Assembly: GCF_000150955.2 (NCBI RefSeq)
Contig: NC_011671.1
Span: forward strand, 992,001-1,056,000
Length of the DNA: 64,000 nt
Direction of reading: 5' to 3'
Source: Phaeodactylum tricornutum CCAP 1055/1
Lineage: Eukaryota; Bacillariophyta; Bacillariophyceae; Surirellales; Neidiaceae
Shown: positions 60,635 through 64,000 of the stretch, piece after piece
Layout: each line of letters starts with the position of its first letter
Numbering within the stretch: position 1 is the first letter of the stretch
Program-made: the position numbers and the translations under genes
Notes under the pieces: generated by a model
The model's database searches: none
What the model was told of the DNA's origin: nothing
What the model saw: only the letters and a program-made list of their open reading frames with translations

Positions 60635-61723
60635 ATGGAAACTGCTCTAAAGCACCTTCCGCTCGTGCCCGACGTTATCTTGTCATCGGACGGATCAGCA
60701 GATACAGACGACACGGAACCCGCAAAAGAGTCGTCTTTGCGTCTCGGAGAGACTTCGCTGAGCGCCACTCGCGCGAACCGCAAAATGTCTTCTGCTGTTG
60801 TGACCCGCTCCAACTCGAATCGCGACTTGCTTGAAAATCGTCCCAAAATAGTAGTTCCAGGCTTGGAACGCGAACACTCGAAAGTCGGCTTTTTCCCGAA
60901 AAGGAATCCTCCGGCAGCGATGCGAAGATCGAGTACAGTCACTTTGGACCCCGCCATTTCCGATTTTGTAGTACACCCTCCCCCACTACGGTTGGACGCC
61001 TGGTCCGAAACCCCGGCAGCTAAATTCAAGGTTCGCGGTACTAAATATTTACAGGACCGCATTAAAGTGCCGTCCGAAGCCTCTGCGTTTCATTTGCTAT
61101 GTGTTGATCTCGTGAAAGTGAATCAGCCGATTTTCACAGGACTGTGTTCACATCCGAACGAACGCATTCAAAGAGCCCTCGCAAAGGAGCGCGAAACTGG
61201 ATTACGGATCTTGCCAGATTTTGTATTTGCCGTGAATTTGTGCGTTCCGGGAAAATCTTACTACCACTGGGTGGCCTATTTTGGGGTAGATGATATACAA
61301 ATGATCAAAACTCAAGAAACACCCTTGGGGCGAGTGGCGAATCCGTTTTTCTTTGGCCCGTCAGACGAGTTTCGCAGCAAGGTTTTCAAGCTTATACCTC
61401 GAATTGTAGAAGGGAACTTTGTGGTCAAGAAAGCCGTAGGTTCTAAACCGTCTATTCTGGGTCGCAAGCTGAAGCAATACTACATCCAGAACGAGCGCTT
61501 CATGGAGCTAATTGTGGATATTGGATCGGACTGTATGGCACAGCGAATCGTCAAGCTGGCGCTGGGGTATGCCAAGACGTTGGAAGTTGACATGATGTTT
61601 TTATTAGAAGGGGTGCATCCGTCGATGCTACCCGAGCGGATTTTAGGAGGAGTTCGGATGATCAATATTGATTTTAAAGAGAAAGACGGCCAGCGTGTAT
61701 GTCCTCCTCCTCACAAAACATAG
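60635..61723 (+). CDS. EDR2 C-terminal (DUF1336) domain protein
   Basis: 362 aa, intron-free. The C-terminal 230 residues are the domain found at the end of plant ENHANCED DISEASE RESISTANCE 2: FKVRGTKYLQDRIKVPSEAS, LPDFVFAVNLCVPGKSYYHWVAYF, GPSDEFRSKVFKLIPRIVEGNFVVKKAVGSKPSILG and the VDMMFLLEG block. In plant EDR2 the domain follows PH and START lipid-binding domains; both are absent here, and the first 130 residues are Ser/Arg-rich and disordered. A lipid-binding or membrane-associated role is inferred from the family; no specific function is known to me. No signal peptide. Confidence 0.87.
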   Translation: METALKHLPLVPDVILSSDGSADTDDTEPAKESSLRLGETSLSATRANRKMSSAVVTRSNSNRDLLENRPKIVVPGLEREHSKVGFFPKRNPPAAMRRSSTVTLDPAISDFVVHPPPLRLDAWSETPAAKFKVRGTKYLQDRIKVPSEASAFHLLCVDLVKVNQPIFTGLCSHPNERIQRALAKERETGLRILPDFVFAVNLCVPGKSYYHWVAYFGVDDIQMIKTQETPLGRVANPFFFGPSDEFRSKVFKLIPRIVEGNFVVKKAVGSKPSILGRKLKQYYIQNERFMELIVDIGSDCMAQRIVKLALGYAKTLEVDMMFLLEGVHPSMLPERILGGVRMINIDFKEKDGQRVCPPPHKT

Positions 61724-62038
61724 GTTTTGCTGTTGCGGAAGTAAAGATCGAGAGTTGTCTTTGCACCTCTTGATCAATGCTATAAAGAGTGTTTCAATTG
61801 ACTGTTCGATTCCCTCTTGCTCTCGATGGAAAAATATGTAGATGATTGGATACTGTAGCGATATTGACAAAGAAGTTTGGATTCTACTGTCTCCAGAAGG
61901 ACTACTCGGGACTACCACTACTTCTGTTTTAAGTTCCGCATTCCTCCTCCACGTGTCGAACCCATTTTTTCGTATCGCCTCACATTTTCACCACCCCACC
62001 TGTCACCTGCTGATTTTACAATCACAAATTTATGCACC
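61724..62038. other. Intergenic region EDR2-C / Tic22
   Basis: 315 bp between plus-strand genes; nothing recognised. Confidence 0.5.
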
Positions 62039-63163
62039 ATGAAGCCTTTTAGCCTTTCCACTGTTGTACTCATTCTAAGCAGCCTCTCACTATCGGCTTC
62101 TGCCGGCGTGTCTTTTTCCCAGAGTCTTGGAGTATCCCGGAGCGGCAGTGTTTTCGGGATCCCGCGTGGCGGCGGTTTGTTTGGAGGAAAAGATGAATCC
62201 AAAAAGTACGTACTGAACTTGATTCTATCTGATATGAAATGGAGAACGCATAACTGACAATTTTTACAAAACCCGTGTCAAAGGGAAACTACTGTAGATG
62301 AGGAGACAAAAAAGTATGCCGCCATGACACAAGAAGAGATTGAAGAATGGTTGGAGCATGTTCCTGTCTTCGCGGTTACCGATTCGAACGGAGCGGGTGT
62401 TGTTCTCAAGCCCGAAAACGACACAAGTGTGTTCTATTTTTTCTTGAATCCTATGCAAGCTAATGCTACCTTGACGCAGCTCAAAGGTGCCAATGACGAA
62501 ATGGATCTGAAGGTATCCGCTTTTTCTCTCGGAAAAATTTGGTTCAACCTTTTGAATGGCGACCCCGAACGGGAAGTCAAGCTCACCTCGCCTGGTGCCG
62601 AGGACGGAGAAGGTGAGACCACAAAGGGAGTTGAGTACCGACTAGTACCTGATACCCGTGATTTGCTTGGAGCTCGAATGCTTCTTACCATGACGCCCGA
62701 GGATGGAGAAGCTATGAAAGAGAGCGGAGGAATGACACCTGAGATGGCTCAGGCCGCTATTAAGAAGGCCATGGAAGACTCACCGAAATTTAAGTCGACA
62801 TACAACGAAATCCCTGTTTTTACGATTGCGCAGATGCGTATGCAAAAACAGCCGTCTGAAGGTGAAGAAAGTGAGCCGATCACCCTCCTGCCCATGTATT
62901 TTAGTATGCAAAACATGGTAGGAACCTGGCAGGAGTTCATGAAGCAAGCCCCTACGGATGTCCAGGGTGTGGAACCGGCCATCAACCTAATGTCGCTCAA
63001 AGATTTGGTAGAAATGATGCAAAAGGAGTCCGAAATTGATTGGCGCCATGTTGTGTTGGTCCCTCCAGCCCCTGTCGGTGCCGACAGCGAAACATCTGCA
63101 TCTACCGCCACAGTGGCAGATCCTATGGCCCAAATGGGCGGTGCCACCCTCGGCGACGAATAA
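62039..63163 (+). CDS. TIC22: Tic22-family plastid import protein (2 exons)
   Basis: Exons 62039-62205 and 62284-63163, intron 62206-62283 (78 nt, GTACGT...CAAAG); 348 aa. Tic22 is a soluble intermembrane-space chaperone-like factor of the plastid import machinery; in diatoms it is nucleus-encoded. The start gives a strong signal peptide (MKPFSLSTVVLILSSLSLSA). The Tic22 core begins with LEHVPVFAVTDSNG and VVLKPEN, continues with FFLNPMQANATL and repeats a related half with YNEIPVFTIAQMRM, then LPMYFSM. The EVPVF-type repeat in both halves is characteristic. The cleavage region has no clear Phe, so its compartment (between plastid membranes or periplastidal) cannot be settled from sequence. 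Confidence 0.85.
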
Positions 63164-63220
63164 TGAAGCATAGATAGGACGATTCATTAATGTAAGGTTA
63201 CTCGATCAACAATTTGATTT

Positions 63221-64000
63221 TCAGTCGATCAATGCTGAGCGAAGAGCATCGCAGCTGTCTTTGGCGTCGCCGAGAAGAACATCGACATTGTCCTTGAATA
63301 GGATCGGATTCTGCATACCGGCATACCCAGTGTTGCCAATAGACCGCTTCAGGACAAAAACATGGCCACTCTTCCAAACTCGAAGGACGGGCATGCCATA
63401 GATGCTGCATTTGGGATCGTCCTCGGCGGCACTACTAACGGTATCCGAAGCGCCGATCACAAGAGTTACATCCGTTTCCGCAAATTCTTCATTGATGTCT
63501 TCCATTTCAAAAACCATATCGTACGGAACACCAGCTTCAGCAAGCAAAACATTCAATTGGCCAGGCATACGGCCGGCGACCGGGTGAATACCAAAACGCA
63601 CATTCTTTCCTTCTTCCTTCAATTTTTTGGCGATTTCAGCAATCGAAAACTGTGCACGAGCTACAGCAAGACCGTATCCAGGCGTGATCATAATGGTCCT
63701 TGCCTCTTTGAGAGCGTCAGCAACGTTGTCGATTGTGGTCGTAGTAATTTCACCTTCGAATGCAGTTGTTTCTGTAGATTCCGAGCTCGTAGCAGTTCCT
63801 GCTCCACCTAGTACAACGGATACAACATTTCTTCCCATGGCCTGTCAAAAGACACCACTTTGTAAGTCGAAATACTACAATATCAACTTTTAGAGAGAAG
63901 TCTAGTTGACATACCTCGCACATGATCCAAGTCACTGCCAATCAAATCAAAAACAAGAGGTTCGTAAGATTCAGAGTAGATCGGCGACGCCACCTAGCTT
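63221..64000 (-). CDS. NAD(P) transhydrogenase, beta (NADP-binding) part, 5' partial with probable microexon
   Basis: The start lies beyond the window. Reading leftwards: the exon end 64000-63994, a 59-nt intron (63993-63935), a 20-nt microexon 63934-63915, a 73-nt intron (63914-63842) and the last exon 63841-63221. Joined, the exons read KLVTWIMCEAMGRN, closely matching the TYIMCKAMNR segment of bacterial PntB between membrane domain and domain III. Domain III follows with the NADP site [41 protein letters not shown] and [13 protein letters not shown]. The enzyme couples proton flow to NADPH formation. The 20-nt exon is the only solution I find that keeps the frame, because the direct upstream frame contains a stop. 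Confidence 0.85.

Overview
The window reads as nuclear DNA of a diatom, most like Phaeodactylum tricornutum. Genes are dense and lie on both strands. Introns are short (about 55-120 nt, GT-AG). Many predicted proteins begin with a signal peptide followed by an ASAFAP-like motif, the import signal of secondary red plastids, and phosphoribulokinase is nucleus-encoded. All calls come from reading the sequence; no database search was run.

Layout. 1-8.1 kb: a partial Tag-type DNA glycosylase with two apparent frame changes, a plastid-type short-chain dehydrogenase and a large ABCC transporter. 8.2-20.2 kb: a prolyl-4-hydroxylase-like oxygenase, a flavin amine oxidase, two annexins flanking TFIIH subunit TFB4, and SMC5. 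20.6-25.2 kb: two tandem MATE transporters with plastid-type presequences. 26-37.3 kb: a low-complexity repeat-motif protein, a TBC Rab-GAP, mitochondrial enoyl reductase, a TPR protein and ALG6.

37.4-44.0 kb: a 6.55-kb Mutator-like (MULE) DNA transposon, inserted about 94 bp upstream of the ALG6 start codon. It has 51-bp outer inverted repeats (50/51 identical) and a further 136-bp inner inverted repeat (135/136 identical). A frame-broken transposase (zinc finger, DDE, SWIM) lies on the plus strand and a decayed reading frame on the minus strand converges on it, as in MuDR. Between the inner and outer right repeats lies a decayed piece of a host cyclic-nucleotide phosphodiesterase, so the element looks like a gene-capturing (Pack-MULE-like) copy.

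44.6-64 kb: a DMT-family transporter, two proteins of unknown function, EFG1, a DNAJC11-like protein with no J domain, a probable Tat-targeted thylakoid lumen protein, a UBX protein with a signal peptide (candidate for the plastid ERAD-like SELMA system), phosphoribulokinase, a multi-spanning membrane protein, an EDR2-C protein, Tic22 and the C-terminal part of NAD(P) transhydrogenase beta with a probable 20-nt microexon.

Two themes stand out. Many genes here serve the plastid: Calvin cycle, import, envelope transport, lumen and symbiont ERAD-like functions. In addition, a palindromic 9-mer, TSACWGTSA, recurs in gaps between genes, several times within 20-60 bp of a start codon. It is a candidate core-promoter or initiator-like element.
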